Part shown: positions 23,200 through 36,394 of the stretch, piece after piece
Position numbering within the stretch: the first letter of the stretch is position 1
Layout: each line of letters begins with the position of its first letter
Origin: Aselliscus stoliczkanus
Lineage: Eukaryota > Chordata > Mammalia > Chiroptera > Hipposideridae
Reading direction: 5' to 3'
DNA length: 64,000 nt
Assembly: GCA_033961575.1 (NCBI GenBank)
Contig: CM066733.1
Coordinates: forward strand, 64,540,921 to 64,604,920
Translations under genes and position numbers: made by a program
The notes under the pieces: model-generated
The model's input: the letters and a program-made list of their open reading frames with translations, nothing else
What the model was told of the DNA's origin: nothing
The model's database searches: none

Positions 23200-23800
23200 A
23201 AATTGTTTCCCAAGGGCCTGGCACATATCAGGACTGGACAAATACTTGTACTAAATAAATAAATGATGCTATCTATCCCCACCAGATGAATATCACAGTG
23301 GGCATGCGGAATGCTTACTAATGTCCTACTTCTTTAACCCAGCTTCCAGAGTCCCATGGCCTTGAAAGCATATATCTGTGCTGATATGTGAGCAACAGTA
23401 GGCTCTGCATTTTCAAGAGAAATGGGAGTAACTAACCAATGGACAATTGAAAATTGCAAGCAATCCAAACATAACTTTGTGGCAGACATTGTCAATAGAT
23501 TCCACAGAAGCCATTCCTTCCTCTCCCATGACCAAAGAGCTATTTTATACTTAGGACCCAATTTCCTGAGGACCAAGTTCAGCTGCAGAATGAATCCAGC
23601 TAGAGCTAAACCAGGCTCGGCTATCCTCTTCCTTTTGATAAGTATTTGTTTTTCCAGCAATTATTATTTTCCATCTAGGGGCTCCAGCCAATAAGAAGTC
23701 TGCTGAGGGGAAGGGGAACTGGTTCTGGGGTTTTTACTCCCTGATCAAAACTGAGAATGATACAAGGTGATACCATGTCACTGGTAGCATTTATCCCCAT
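23200..23800. other. Intronic stretch without recognised gene
   Basis: The overlapping ORFs at 23334-23694 on both strands have no recognisable similarity. Confidence 0.5.
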
Positions 23801-23809
23801 GGAAAAGTC

Positions 23810-24030
23810 ATACCATTTCTTCCTCTTTTTCCATGTTTTCTTGATTTTACCACTGCTTCCCTTTGCTGTCTTGGTTGTTATTTATTTCTTTATGTGTTAA
23901 CTGTATCTGTCTCCTCTAGGAGATAAGCTCCATGAATGATGGCATTATTATCTGTCTTATTCATAGTGCTTTGAACAATGACTAGAACATAGCTGAAGAT
24001 CAATAAATATTTCGACTGGATGAATAAATA
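23810..24030 (+). repeat. L2 3' end
   Basis: 'aggagataagctccatgaat', then 'agctgaagatcaataaatat' and a tga/aata-rich end. Confidence 0.8.
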
Positions 24031-24034
24031 AATG

Positions 24035-24810
24035 ATCTGCCTGTGATTTTTCTGTGGGGCAATGTCTTAGAATTTCCAGAGAATACTTAATCTCTGGCCT
24101 GGATATTCAGGGTCCAGGATGGGGGGACGGGGGGCAGGGATGGTTAAACTGGCATTATGCCACCTTTCCAACCTTGTAGCTTAGCTGCTTCCTTCCCTGT
24201 CCCTGGGGTTTCAGAGCCTACAGCTCTCAGGAGTTTTGTGGGCTTCTTTGTTTTCTAGGGTCTCCCCCCACCCCAGGGAGGCACTTCAGCTGGTAGCTCC
24301 CTCCACTCTACTAAGCCAGGTACCATTCTTCCATCTACTGTCTTCTCATAATGTGCTGAAATCTTGTTACAGGTGATATTGTCTCTCCATTCTCTTCTCA
24401 TCATGCAGATGATACTTTATTATATCTTTACTATCAAGACTAAAAGGAGGTAAGTTTATATGGCCAAGGTGTCAGCTTTAAGTGGGAATAAGAACATAAA
24501 TATTTAAAAGGTAAAGACAGATGACCCCAGCCTCAGAGAAAATATCAGACAATCAATCAAGTACAAGTTTGTAATACGATATAAAGTAGATTTCTAATTA
24601 TTTTAAAAAGCAAACCACAGTGTGAATAATAGAGGAAAAATATGATGATCTAAGGTTCTAGAAACCAGGGTCCATTATGGGGTAGAACCTAAAGTATCCC
24701 GTCACCCATTCAATATAGCAGAACACAGTATGCAAACTATAAATAACAGAATTGCAGAAACACTTCTATAGGGCACACGCTGAACATGCCACTTAACAAG
24801 ACAACTTAGT
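24035..24810. other. Intronic stretch without recognised gene
   Basis: Includes a G-rich run near 24119-24138. No exon seen. Confidence 0.5.
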
Positions 24811-24814
24811 ACAA

Positions 24815-24975
24815 CAGAGGCATTTGGACTTGGAGCCAAAAGACCTGGTTCAAGCCCTGATTATGCCAGGTCTGTATGAATACGAGCAAATGACGGCAAC
24901 TCTCCACATCTTCTAACTCACACCTTTGCTGTCAGGGTCAAATGAAATAATTCAGGGAAAGTCCTTTGTAGATGA
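24815..24975 (+). repeat. MIR element
   Basis: 'acttggagccaaaagacctg' then 'gttcaagccctgattatgcc'. Confidence 0.75.
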
Positions 24976-25164
24976 CAGCAAACCCATCCGAGTTTTCTTA
25001 GTTATTACATTGAAGAAGGAAAATGTTATCATGAGAGTAATCCAAGTTTTAATTTCTGAAAGAAATAGATTAGTTCCATGTGACAAGTCTCTATCAGTAC
25101 AAGTAGGATATGGAGGGACTGATATATTAATATATATGTAAGATTTTATGTAGGAAATATAGAA

Positions 25165-26090
25165 GGTATTTATTACATGTTCATTTCTTCAATGAATGTA
25201 TACAGGCACTGTACTAAATGCTGGAGAATGGCAAGTCAGGCAGATATGATCCTGCTCTTATGGACCCTAGATTATAGTTAACCATCTTGGGAAGATAAGC
25301 ACTCTGAAGGAAAAGAAATAACACACTATAAAAGAGTATAATAGAGGAACTAATGAGGTCTGGGGCTGGCACAGGAGGAATAGGAATGGGTGTGTATATG
25401 ACAGATGCTGGCAGAGTTAACCATGTACAAGCAAAGGCCCTGGGGCACAACCATGCACTGTGTGTACAATGTCATGGGTACAACCTATGGGTCATGGGTA
25501 CACCTATGACAATGTTAGTAAAGTGAATAAAGGAGAGAAAGTTAATGTGGCTGGAAACAGAGAGCTAAAATGTGAGAGAAAAACTTTTGGAGGTGGGGGA
25601 GCTTGAGGGCTCAGGCTGAAAATAGGAATGAAAGGAATGAGAAACCTTTGGTGGGTTTCACACATATCAGATTTGAGCTGTGAAACAGCCAAAAACACAC
25701 AAAGACTGAGTCTACTGTGAAATGGCTTGAAGAGAAGCAGGAGGGAACTAGTCAGAGACCAGGAGAGGAGCAACTGCACTAGTCCAGATGAGAGGTGCCT
25801 GCAGCTTGGACTAGGGATAAAAGAAAACGGTCAAACCTGATATCAAATCATCAGGTTAGTTAATGATGGTGAGGATGAGGGAGAGGAGATTTTCTGATTT
25901 GAAGAACAGGGTGCAGGGAGGTTCAGGTGAGGAATGCAGACAACAGTAGAAGGAAACCTGGTGAGCAAGAAAGAGCAGGAGTTTAATGTTGAACATGCTG
26001 AGTTTCCACATCATGAGACATCAAGAGGAGATGTCAGACGCCTACCTCAGAGGAATGGTTTAGATCAGGGATAGAATTTTGGTAGTTATT
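25165..26090 (-). repeat. Antisense L2 relic
   Basis: 'tacaggcactgtactaaatg', 'caagcaaaggccctggggca', 'actgcactagtccagatgag'. Antisense L2 landmarks appear in the usual order. Confidence 0.7.
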
Positions 26091-26094
26091 AACT

Positions 26095-26707
26095 AGGGTG
26101 TAGATGTCAATTAAACATTTGGATAAAATTACTTAGGGGGAGAATAAAGGGGGGACAGAAGAGGAATATCTGAGTGAGAATGCACCCACATTTATAGTCT
26201 AATTCAGTCCTCCTAAGCCTCCTAATTTGGTATTAAAATTGCCCTCTCTTGGGGAGTTTGCAACCCCCTATCACCTACTAGGTGTGGTTTCACTTTTATT
26301 TATACCAGCTGAAAAATAAAAGGTTGCTTTCTTCAAAGAGAAAGGCAATCGCATATTCCCTGCATATCTGTAGCAAGAATATAAACTAGGAAACAACAGA
26401 CAAGGGAACAAAAGGAGGCTGGCTATTAACTGTAGAGTCTATAGGTTATTAAAAATTGAGGGAGAAGGAGAAAGAAAAAAAAATCATCTTCCCCAATACA
26501 ACCTTTAAAATACTTTTGTGTAGATCACCCCAGATGCCATCAATCAGGAAAATGATCTCTGGCAGAGAAGAATATGGCTGGTGTAAATAATTAATGAATA
26601 AAAGCAGAAACAGAATATGGAAACAGGAGGTGCTCTTAGAGGGACTTTCTACTGGAAAGTTCAAGCAACAGCTAAATGATTTTCTTTTCATTGATTGTCT
26701 TCCCAGC

Positions 26708-26764
<57 letters not shown>

Positions 26765-27230
26765 TTATTTTCCTGGTTAAATTTTGGATATCATGGCAAA
26801 TTCTTATTTTTAAAAAAGCTACTTACTTTTAAGTGCTAATGAAAGCTGCTAGAGAAAAAAAAATCACATTATATCTAAGTTATTATTTAGTACATATCAG
26901 TCCTTGATAAAATCACTCAGGGAAAATAATCTAAGAAAGTTACTGCCTTGTCCTGGTTAATGCTGAACAACAATGAATGCTGGCAGTGATTAGAATAACT
27001 CAGACATATTTGTTCCTAGAGACAATCAAAGTTAACTCGTGACATTATCGAAATCATTCTCTACATCTACCAGAAGTGCACATATGAAATTCCTCACATA
27101 AGTGAAACAACAAACCATTTATGAACTGTCCTTCTTTTATTTTATCCCAACCTTTATTCAAAAGTTAGAGCTGAAAACAAAAGAAAACCATACTCTAGGG
27201 TTCACTTAGCCCAGTGTTTGATCTGACAAT
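26095..27230. other. Intronic stretch with a TG microsatellite
   Basis: No gene recognised. The (TG)n run lies at 26710-26760. Confidence 0.6.
26710..26760. repeat. (TG)n microsatellite
   Basis: Perfect GT run of about 50 bp. Confidence 0.97.
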
Positions 27231-27246
27231 TAAAAGTGTAATTAGT

Positions 27247-27698
27247 GGGCCGGCCGAGTGGCACATTGGTTAAGCGCTGGTTTTGGGATGCCAGCGGCCC
27301 CGGTTCGGATCCCACATGAGGGCCAGTGACACTGCCCTCTACAGCTAACAACAGCTCCACCTGGAGCTGGGCTGCGAGCCCCAGCGATGGTGTAAGCTGC
27401 AGCCCCTGCTGCAGTGGGCTGCCATAGGCTACAGTGAGTGGCAGGCAGCCAGCGTGAGCGGCTGGCAGTCAAGCGTGAGCTGCCAGTAGCCGCGGTGAGC
27501 GACCATCCAGAGGCCGGCAACCTATCTGCCTCATCCGGGAAAAGCGCAATGACGTTATCAACAGTGAAGCAACATCCTCCGCAACTAAACTGAAGAACAA
27601 AAAGACAGCAACTTGTCTGTTCAAGGCCCTTCCCCGATTCCCCAACGCTGTTCCCCTCCGCCAATTCCCCAATAAAATCTTTAAAAAAAAAATAAAAA
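27247..27698 (+). mobile_element. Long tRNA-derived SINE (Rhin-1-like)
   Basis: The head gggccggccgagtggcacat has B-box-like ggttcggatccc. The long tail ends with 'gttcccctccgccaattccc' and 'aataaaatctttaaa'. A perfect 15-bp target-site duplication AAAAGTGTAATTAGT lies at 27232-27246 and 27699-27713. The 140-residue antisense ORF is a repeat shadow. Confidence 0.94.
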
Positions 27699-27714
27699 AA
27701 AAGTGTAATTAGTA

Positions 27715-28775
27715 TTAGAAGGAATTTCTACTTTCACAGTATCACAATAATTTCATGTCATTTCTAAATAAAATGGGGGGTGTGTGGAAATCCTGATATT
27801 TATTTATTTTGTATTACAAGCTACATCTGTACATCTATATACCAAAATCATGGCAATTTTGTTCAGAATTAGATAAGGGGAAGTCCAAACACAGAGACAA
27901 AAATGTGACTGAGATAGAAGGCTTATAGTAAATTCAGTTACTCTTAGTTACTCTGTTACCCACCTTCCAACTAATGAATTACACATTGTTCTTCAAGATA
28001 GTTCATAAGCTGTATTTACAAACTTGAACTGTACTTTGTATCAGCTTATGAAAGCTAATTCACCATAATAAGCAATTCTGTGTGTTAATTTTATTTTGTG
28101 GGCTTCATCAAAAGCCATCAGTATCTTCAGGAATGGTGCTGTGCACGAAACATCAAAAAAGTAATTACCAGCAAACTTGGCTAATGTATTAGTTCATTGA
28201 CTCAACTAGCATCATGATTGGCTGTTAATATATAATAAAGATATCAGCAACACAAAAAATGTTTATTTGTAATATTAATCAACTTAGCTGAGGGCTCATC
28301 TGACTTTGTCCTTTTACCAATTAATCATGAGAAAGTAGGATTATAAGTCATTCTGCTTTATCTACAGTCAAAAAGTTCATTTAGTACAAACCTGAAAACA
28401 CAGGGATGTGTTTTATAACATTTTGAACAAAATTATCCCTGAATCTTTAAGTATACTTATTTTATTTTGGGGGGGAGGGGGCAAAAAACCCCACAAAAAC
28501 CCATCTTGGCTCACCAATTAAGAAAGTCCTAAATTATAAGCATTCTCTAGATGGTTTTAGGTAAATAACTAACTTCTTCAATTATGTATGTGTCTTTAAA
28601 ATATAAGTTAATAATAATAACCAGGGATATAATAACAAATCTTAGTGTTCCTTTTTACAATGCTGAAATCATGGGGTACGAAGAAAACTGCAGAAGAGGG
28701 AAGGTGTTAGTCCATGTATGATCCTCAGATTGGCCCCTACTCCCAAATCTGAAGAAGTTCCCCAGTAAACAACTT
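27715..28775. other. AT-rich intronic stretch
   Basis: No gene or confident repeat. A G-run sits near 28470-28483. Confidence 0.5.
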
Positions 28776-28781
28776 TCAGGA

Positions 28782-29096
28782 TGTGGTAAACAGAATTCTG
28801 TCCCCCACCCACAAAAATGTTCATGTCCTAATTCTTGAAACCTATGAATATGTTACTTTCTATGACAAAAGGGATTTTACAGATATGATTAAGTTAAGAA
28901 CCTACAGATGTTCCCATGAACATCTGTAGGACATCTGTAGATGAGCCTGGATTATCCAGGTGGGCCCAATGTAATTCTAGCAGTACTTAGGGAGGCACAT
29001 AATTGGAGTCAGTGGGGAGAAGGGGAGGGAGAGGGAGAGTGAAAAGGAGAGGGGGACAGTGAGAATTTGTTACAGCAGCAATAGGAAACTAATACT
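28782..29096 (+). repeat. MaLR-type LTR (MLT1/MST-like)
   Basis: 'tggtaaacagaattctgtcc', 'gattatccaggtgggcccaa' and the terminal 'acagcagcaataggaaacta' are characteristic of mammalian MaLR solo LTRs. A short perfect palindrome interrupts it at 28901-28930. Confidence 0.7.
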
Positions 29097-29099
29097 GTA

Positions 29100-29910
29100 G
29101 AAAAATAAACAAGCCTGATTTATAGAGCTTGCTCATTTCCATGGTGTAAATACTCCCACAACTAAATTTGAAGCCATGTCATTAAATACTGCTCACCATC
29201 AGTCGAGCCAGTAAGGGTCCACTTTAACATACTACTGGGTTGGAACTCTAAAATGACACCAATAACACAGGCTACCTATAAAAACCTGACCCAAGGCTTA
29301 CATGGGGTTCTTACAAGGTCATTAATTGATCTTCAGTATTTTAAAATTTCCTTCAACTGACCCAATGTGTGGACTAGCCAGTAAGTCCCATTCACACCAC
29401 AAGCCTGACAAAGACAGTGAATCCTCCAGCATACCAAATATACACCAATTTATACAAAGGTGTTGTGCCTAAACACATGGGTACTTGGTCCAATGATAAT
29501 TCAGTGAACACATGTTTTTTCAGACAAAAATCTTCATTGGCTTAAATGCCACCATTTCTAGCATCCTAAGTGGGAGGGCAGTAATGCTAGCAGCTGGGGT
29601 GGGGGGCGGGGGATGTCAGTGAAGCCAGCTCAAGAACAGGCCTTGGGTAGTCCAAGGACAAAAATTCTTGGGAGATGGTATAAAATAGTGTTTGAGGAAC
29701 AGCTACTCAGTGGCCTGCCTTATGGAAACATCCGTATTATTAAGCCAGAAACCGTACAAAATGTTAGCGTAGGCAGAAAGAACAGGGGTGCGGGGAGAGA
29801 GGAGGAGGAAGAGAAGGTGAAAGTACCTGGAAAACAAAGAAGGGAGGAAATGAGATCATCCTTAAGAAAAGGTGCAGTCACCAGTCTGACCAGAACTAGA
29901 TTTTGGTGGC
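29100..29910. other. Intronic stretch without recognised gene
   Basis: The 115-residue ORF at 29613-29960 is rich in R/E/K from a purine-rich segment and is not recognised. Confidence 0.45.
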
Positions 29911-29914
29911 CAAG

Positions 29915-30337
29915 TACAGATCCTAATGCCATCTTGTCCTTCAATGTGAACTTTAGCTAATGATAATGGATTATTACATTATCAGCATAACAGTTAGGGA
30001 CATTCTTCACTCCCTGTACTGCCATGCCAGTTGTGAAAAGAGCTAAATAAGGTGAGAAATCTTTCCTCCCCATGGGAAGGAGGGGTCAGCAAGGACCCGC
30101 CTAGGAACGCCTATCACGCCACCCCTAAGTCTTGAATATTTCAGACCCTCATTTTAGTAATAACAAATTCCTAAGTCTCTTTGTTCTTCAGCACAGTGGC
30201 TTTTCTCCAGGTCTGCCCACTCTCCCTTCTCCTGAAGATATTGTCCCTCTCTAATAAATTCACGGCTTGCTTGGTTTATTCAGTGCATCCTTGAATTCTT
30301 TCCTGTGATGATACCAAGAACCCATTTTCGGGCAACA
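29915..30337 (+). repeat. Solitary retroviral-type LTR relic
   Basis: The polyadenylation signal AATAAA near 30255 is followed by 'gcttggtttattcagtgcat' and ends near 'cattttcgggcaaca', a layout typical of R-U5 of mammalian ERV LTRs. The left boundary is uncertain. No viral gene seen beside it. Confidence 0.5.
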
Positions 30338-30545
30338 AAAGGAATTTATAAAGAGAAGACTGGAAGAATTCCAATCTCCTAGATTGGAATGGAGGAAAGA
30401 AAAGAACGCAAAATGAAACATAAAAAATTGGATTATAACTTTTTTTTTAAGTACTGCCTCCAGGGACCCATTCAGGAGATTCTTGTCCAATAAGATGAGG
30501 TCCTAGAATTGGTATTAATGGGTTGCTAGGAACTATCAATTAGAC

Positions 30546-30787
30546 CAATGCTTCTCAACCAGGGTGATTCTGCCCCCACCCCCCATCTCACCCCCAACAC
30601 CACCACCATGGGACACTGGGCAATGTCTGTGAATATTTTTGGTTGTCACAACTGGCAGGGAATATTACTAGCATCTTGTAGGAAGAGGCCTGGGGTGCTA
30701 CTAAACATCCTACAACGCACAGGGCAACCCCCATGACAAAGAATTATCAGACCAAAATGTCAGTAGTGTCAAAGTGGAGTAACCCTG
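30546..30787 (+). repeat. MER20 (hAT-Charlie) element
   Basis: 'tgcttctcaaccagggtgat', 'tttttggttgtcacaactgg', 'ctaaacatcctacaacgcac' and 'caaagaattatcagaccaaa' follow the MER20 consensus as I remember it. It is longer than usual near the start because of a C/A-rich expansion. Confidence 0.85.
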
Positions 30788-30789
30788 AA

Positions 30790-32085
30790 GTAGATAAGGT
30801 CATGAGAGGTTCTATGCTTTCCATGTTATTTCTATTCCTGGCAACAAAAATCTCTGACAATTAAGTATGCTGTTGCAATGCATTATTTATTAATGATGAC
30901 ATTTCTGTATAGATCAGAATATAAATCCTCACACTTTGTTTGTGCCAAGCAATAATTAGTATTACACAAATGACAACCTGTGTCGAAGGAAATTTTAAAA
31001 GGTTACCATAAATGACATTAACTACCATTCTGTCTACACCAATTATATAAGATCCTCTAAAGAATTATTTTTTTCAAATCACCTCTTTAAGTGTAATAAA
31101 GTCATCCACACAAATTCAAATCCTCTTTATAACGATATTTTTCTTCCAAAGAAATAGCACTTTACTTTCATCTATTTTGCTATGGTGTTTCCTGTACTAT
31201 CTTCTTCAGAAAAATATGCTCAGATTAAGTGAAGAATCTTCTAAGCAAAACTCTTCAAGCACTTAATGAATATATAAAAAAAAATCATATTCTGATTTTA
31301 AAGGCTCTCTTCTCATTTACTTTTTCTTTCTAATGTAAATGTTAATCCCTTCTAAAGTAATTGGGCCTGCTTAAATTGCCCTTCACAACTGACACTTAAA
31401 TCAAGGAAGAAGTACCAGCAGAGAAAAATATCTTGTACTCAGTAGACTTTTGTTTGCTGAAATTAAAATCTGAAATGACTATAATTATTCACAAAGCAGG
31501 TTTGCTTGACCAATACAGTTTTCTCTGGAAACTGGTGAAAAAGATAGATCAAAAGAAAAAAAAAATCACGACTGCAAAATTAACTTGTCTTTTCAGAAAA
31601 CTTCTAAGGACCTTGTTCAGGCTGTAACATAAAATCCAATTCATACCAGGCTTCTCACTGAAGTATGTAAATGGAATTGCCAAATTACTCCATCTAGTCT
31701 TTTTAACTTGACATTCAAGATTTTTAAAAATGAAGCCTTCTAGTGAGTATTAAGGAAACGAGGACATAGAATCGGCAATTGATTGGTGCAGCTGAAAAAT
31801 GAGTGGCTTTTCAAGGCACTGTAGAGGAGCTGGCAAATGGGCTTTCCTCTGGGCTCATTCTTGTGAATAAACAGATAATTGTTCAGATTTCAAAAGGCAG
31901 TCATCTGGTTTACCCCTAATCATGATTTAGAAGTTCTGAGGGTAGATAGAGAGAATAGACAATGGGGCTGACCTGCCCACTGTTCTATGGTGAGTTATGC
32001 AACAGCAGCAATAGGGAGGAAAAGCAAAAGGGTCCTCTGAGTGTTAGATGATGCAAGATGCAGAAGACCAGACTGACAAGCAGAA
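30790..32085. other. AT-rich intronic stretch
   Basis: No gene or confident repeat recognised. Confidence 0.5.
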
Positions 32086-32089
32086 ATTA

Positions 32090-32470
32090 TTATTACTATG
32101 AGGCAACATTTGCAGTTACTGTGATAAAGGCATCGTGGATTATATCACTTCTTTCTTCACAGCAACCCTATGAGGTAAACGCTATTTATTACTTGATGCT
32201 GTTTTACAGGTAAAGACACTGAGGTTTGTACAGGCTACATAAATAAGCCGTCCATGGTTACACAGGCAATAACCAGTGGAATTGGGTTCTGGACCTGACT
32301 TACAGATGCTAGAGCCCTCTCTCTTTTTTTTTTTTTTTTTGAGGGCAGTGTCACTGGCCCTCACATGTGGGACCCAAAACGGGACCGCTGGCCTCCCAAG
32401 CCAGCGCTCAACCACCGCGCCACTCGGCCGGCCCTAGAGACCTCTCTCTTAATCACTATGCTAGACCATG
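32090..32470 (-). repeat. MIR element split by a SINE
   Basis: 32090-32325 carries antisense MIR ('gcaaccctatgaggtaaacg', 'ttttacaggtaaagacactg'). After the SINE it resumes with 'cttaatcactatgctagacc'. Confidence 0.8.
32326..32434 (-). mobile_element. Short tRNA-derived SINE, antisense
   Basis: Poly(T), 'gagggcagtgtcactggccc', then 'accgcgccactcggccggcc'. Target-site duplication TAGAGCCCTCTCTCTT at 32310-32325 versus TAGAGACCTCTCTCTT at 32435-32450. Confidence 0.93.
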
Positions 32471-32474
32471 TCCC

Positions 32475-33980
32475 TAAGTAGAGGCAGGGTGGCCCATGTG
32501 GGGAGGAGGTTTGAGCTCTGAAACAATAGGAGTGGAACTAACTCTATCAGAATACCTAGGGCTCAAAAGGAAGCCTTCCCAGCATGTAGTCCATAGCAAG
32601 CCCATCGCATGCACTAGTCCTTTCCGCCACGCTTAGACACAGGTCACGTGACTGCCCTTCTGTCCCCTCCAGACACAAAAGATACACTATAATGTAATAT
32701 TGAACAACTGCCTTGTTTCATTCCAAGCAGCTGCTTCCCTTTATGCTTCAGTTAGAATAGCATTTGGCTATGCTCATGAACCATTAGTTCTCCTATGGGC
32801 TCAAAAGTGCCACATAAAATAAATTGATCATATTTGAGCATATGCTCTGAATAGGCCATGGGAAAACCAGCCTCAATATCGACCCACCAAGATCCACTTC
32901 TGGGCTTATCCAGCCCTTATTGCCCTGTCATCAAGTTCCAATACGGTTTACAATATATATGCTTATTTAGTTTAACAGGCTATAATAACATATTTTGGCT
33001 GCTTTTAGTTGACCCTGCAAAGATGCCAACAATAGTATCCCCTATGCCTTGCCCCAATGTGAGGGAGCCAGAGTTGCTTAATCCATGAAACAAAAAGCAT
33101 GGAAATATATCTTGAAATATTTAAAATCACTGATGAAGGTCTTCACAAACCAAATGGGCATTAAATACAGACAAGAAGAAGCCCATGAAGAGGGAGGGCT
33201 TTTTACTTTGTTGTTCTTGTTGTTATTTACAACAATAAATCTGTTTGACAAAGTACTCAACAAAATCAAGTGAGAGCTCCTAACAGAGTCATCAGATTGA
33301 CTACAGATAACCTAAAAAGGCAGAATGTTTGGGAGGTCCAATTTTAAACCGTGTGCCCTGCACCTAGAAATTCCAAAAGCATTCCATTCCAACTGTGGAG
33401 CGCTGACAGGACCTTTATTGAGGTGACTTTTTGTCGAGTCCAGACACAAGGGCTATTCTTAGAACCACCAAAAAAAGCATGGAGCTGCCTAAAAATAATG
33501 ATGACTCAACACCTAGAGGCTTCAATGATGTAATGTTGTCAAAGAACACCCTCTCTCGCCACAGGTTGCAGTGTTTAAAAGGAGCTCCCACCTCACCTTC
33601 CGAGGAAAGCAAAAATTTCACATGCTGAAAGAGAAAATTAGGACACGTGGGTCACAAATAGAATGTCCCATCCATGCATCGCCTGTCACTGTGCCTTGGT
33701 TTACTTGTTGAAGAAGAAGCCAAAGTTGAAGGCAGCTCCTGCCCTCTGCCACCCTCACTCATCAGTTGTCCTTTCAAAACAGACCCTGTGAGACGAGACA
33801 ACAATGCTGATTACACAAGAGGCAGGCCTGAAAAATCCTGTCCTCAAGTCACCGCAGCCAGCACAGGGCACAGGATGGGTCCACTTGGAGACTTGTATAG
33901 GTGCAAGATACAACTCAAAACAAAGAACCAAAACAAATTCCAGAGGTTTCTCTCTCCCCTCTCAGCTGTGCCCAGTTCCT
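32475..33980. other. Intronic stretch without recognised gene
   Basis: Only short ORFs of no recognisable family; no clear splice context. Confidence 0.5.
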
Positions 33981-33984
33981 GTGC

Positions 33985-34165
33985 TCCTATGATATGCTGC
34001 ATTTGCCTCAGTCTCTTATATCACCTAACTTGCACTATAATTGTCAGATACCAAGAAACATTAAGCTTCATGAGGGCTTTCATCTCATTCATCTTTGTAC
34101 TCCCAGTGCCAAGAACAATACTTGGGACACGGGAGATTTTCAATAAGTGTTAAGTAATTGATAGC
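33985..34165 (+). repeat. L2 3' end
   Basis: 'aagcttcatgagggctttca', then 'ctttgtactcccagtgccaa' and 'tcaataagtgttaag'. The 159-residue ORF at 33674-34153 runs into this repeat. Confidence 0.8.
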
Positions 34166-34169
34166 TGGA

Positions 34170-36390
34170 TTGATTGATTGATTAATGCAATACTCTTTCC
34201 CCTTTGCTACCTTGTGTATGAGTCACTGCCCTTCCCTGGGTATGTAGATCATATATCTTAAGCTATCATAGGATATATTGTAAGTATACTTTAGGATAGA
34301 GTATCTCCTGGAGGTATGTCCATTAAAAAGAGAATTCTTGATCAGAAAAGAGCCTTTGAGTTCCAAAGACACTGGGCCACTGCAGGAGGTATTTGGGGAC
34401 AGGAAATTGACTGTCACACCAGAGTCAATCCATTTGTTCTTAAGGACTGCTCTGTTCAGCAACGAACAAAGCAAGAGACAGGGGTTTGAGAGTCAGTGCT
34501 GGGTGCATTGCAAACAGGTATAATAAAAACAATCCTGAATCTTATGTAATATGCACATGTACATATTACATGTATAAATGAGTGTTTCTTTTTCAAGAAA
34601 GGTGATCATATTTCAGCAATGCCTTCATCGTGCACTTCTAGAATTCCCAAAAGTCAGTTCCCAAGCTCCAGAAGAAAATCGTTCCTGTTATTTTGTAGCT
34701 TTTTCTGATTATGGCATTAGTCGATGTTGTTTTTAAATAAAAAGTTATTTCACTTGGGCTGGTTACCCACCAGAATCACTACCATACATGATTCTGAGCA
34801 ACTTGTCTATTTCCACAACTTCAAATCCACCCTATATGCAAAGGCTTGGCACCGATAAAATACTGCAAAGAATGTGCTATATCAGTGATGCCAGAAGAGG
34901 AATCCCTTTGAAAGGGACCCTACTTGCTTAGATATGTGAACTCAGAGATGTTTGTTTAGGGGAAAGACAAATCACTGCAGTTGAGAGTCCAGCTGTCAAC
35001 AGGAAACAGGTCTAAGGCAGACTAGGAAACCAAACGGAAACCAAACATACTCATTTTCTCTTCCTGACTCTAAGGGACGACGGGGATGATGTCCCCACCC
35101 TCCCGAGTCCCACATTCAGAGCAGGGCTATCTGTAGGAAGCAGATTTAATGAAAACTAGTTATCGGTGCCAAATTCTGACACCAAAGATTGATTTCAAAA
35201 GAAGCTATTTGAAGAGTTTCACTCCTTTTCTCATCGATGCTCCTTGCAAAGCCTTGAACCTCGTCTACACAGTGATAAGTGTTAAGTTGACTTCTGCTCC
35301 ATTTTGTAACTGGACAGAACACAATATATTGAGGAGGAAAATAATCTGTTTAAGGGGAAGAATAAAAATCTATAAAACCATAGCCCCTTTCCATGAAATA
35401 ATTTGGCTGTTAGGCCTTTAGGCTTCAAAATTAGGCTGATTTATTATAAGGACAAACTTAAATACTCATATCCTCAAATGCTTCATATGAGTTCATTTTC
35501 TCACCAATTAGTATTAAAATAACAATCAGAGTTAAGAGTCAAACTTAATGTATAGTTATGTGATCAGGTGCTTTTCTAAAAACACGCCACCCACATGTGC
35601 TGTGGAAGATGCTGTTAATTGTGATTGCCAAGTTACACTTTTCCCTTGAAGATGTTTAAAAACTATTAGCCAAACAATGTGAGTTACAGAAAAAAAAAAC
35701 TGTGTATGTTATTCTAAAAATATATAATCTACTAATTTTGGTGATTTTTTTTTTTATATTCATAGTGGAATTTAAAACATCTGCAAAATACACCCTTAGT
35801 GACTGCTGGCCAGCCTCCTTACGCGTTGAAAGATGATTGATTGTTAAAGCTCTCATAAAAAATAAGAACAAAGTTTGATCAGATAATCCAGAAATTTTTC
35901 TTGCATTACCCCTATGCATAATGAGGTTAATATAAAAGAATCAGAATATCAAGACCAATAAGAATGAATAGAGTGGCTATGACTGAGCGTTAATTTTTAA
36001 TTTGAGCTCACTGAAAACCAAAAAGAGACAAACATGTAACTTACATAATTTTCCTAGTGAAAAAAAAATACCACTTCTCCAGGGTAAACAAAGTTTTCCT
36101 GGCCCTATGTTCTAAAAGAAATGTACCACGTGAGCCTTATATGGGGAACGGTAAACAACATCTATCCTACAACGAATGCAGAAACACTTTTCAGGTAGCA
36201 AAGACTGAAATAACTTTCTTGAAGCCCAAGGTTATGAAATAAAAACACAACTTCAGTAGACTTCTACAAAGAGCTGGCTAAATGAAGCCTCCCTTCCAAT
36301 TTCCACAACACATGTGCCACTGAGGTCTACATGTTTTTAGAAGAGCTACTGGGGAGGAGAATGAAAACTGAGGAAGGGAACCAAGTTTAC
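34170..36390. other. Intronic stretch without recognised gene
   Basis: AT-rich, single-copy-looking. No exon or repeat recognised with confidence. Confidence 0.5.
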
Positions 36391-36394
36391 CAAG

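Noticed and set aside
27242..27664. 140-codon minus-strand ORF
   Set aside because: Reverse strand of the long SINE; same residue pattern as the other SINE shadows.
33674..34153. 159-codon plus-strand ORF
   Set aside because: No recognisable family, and its C-terminal third runs into an L2 3' end. Composition is unremarkable.
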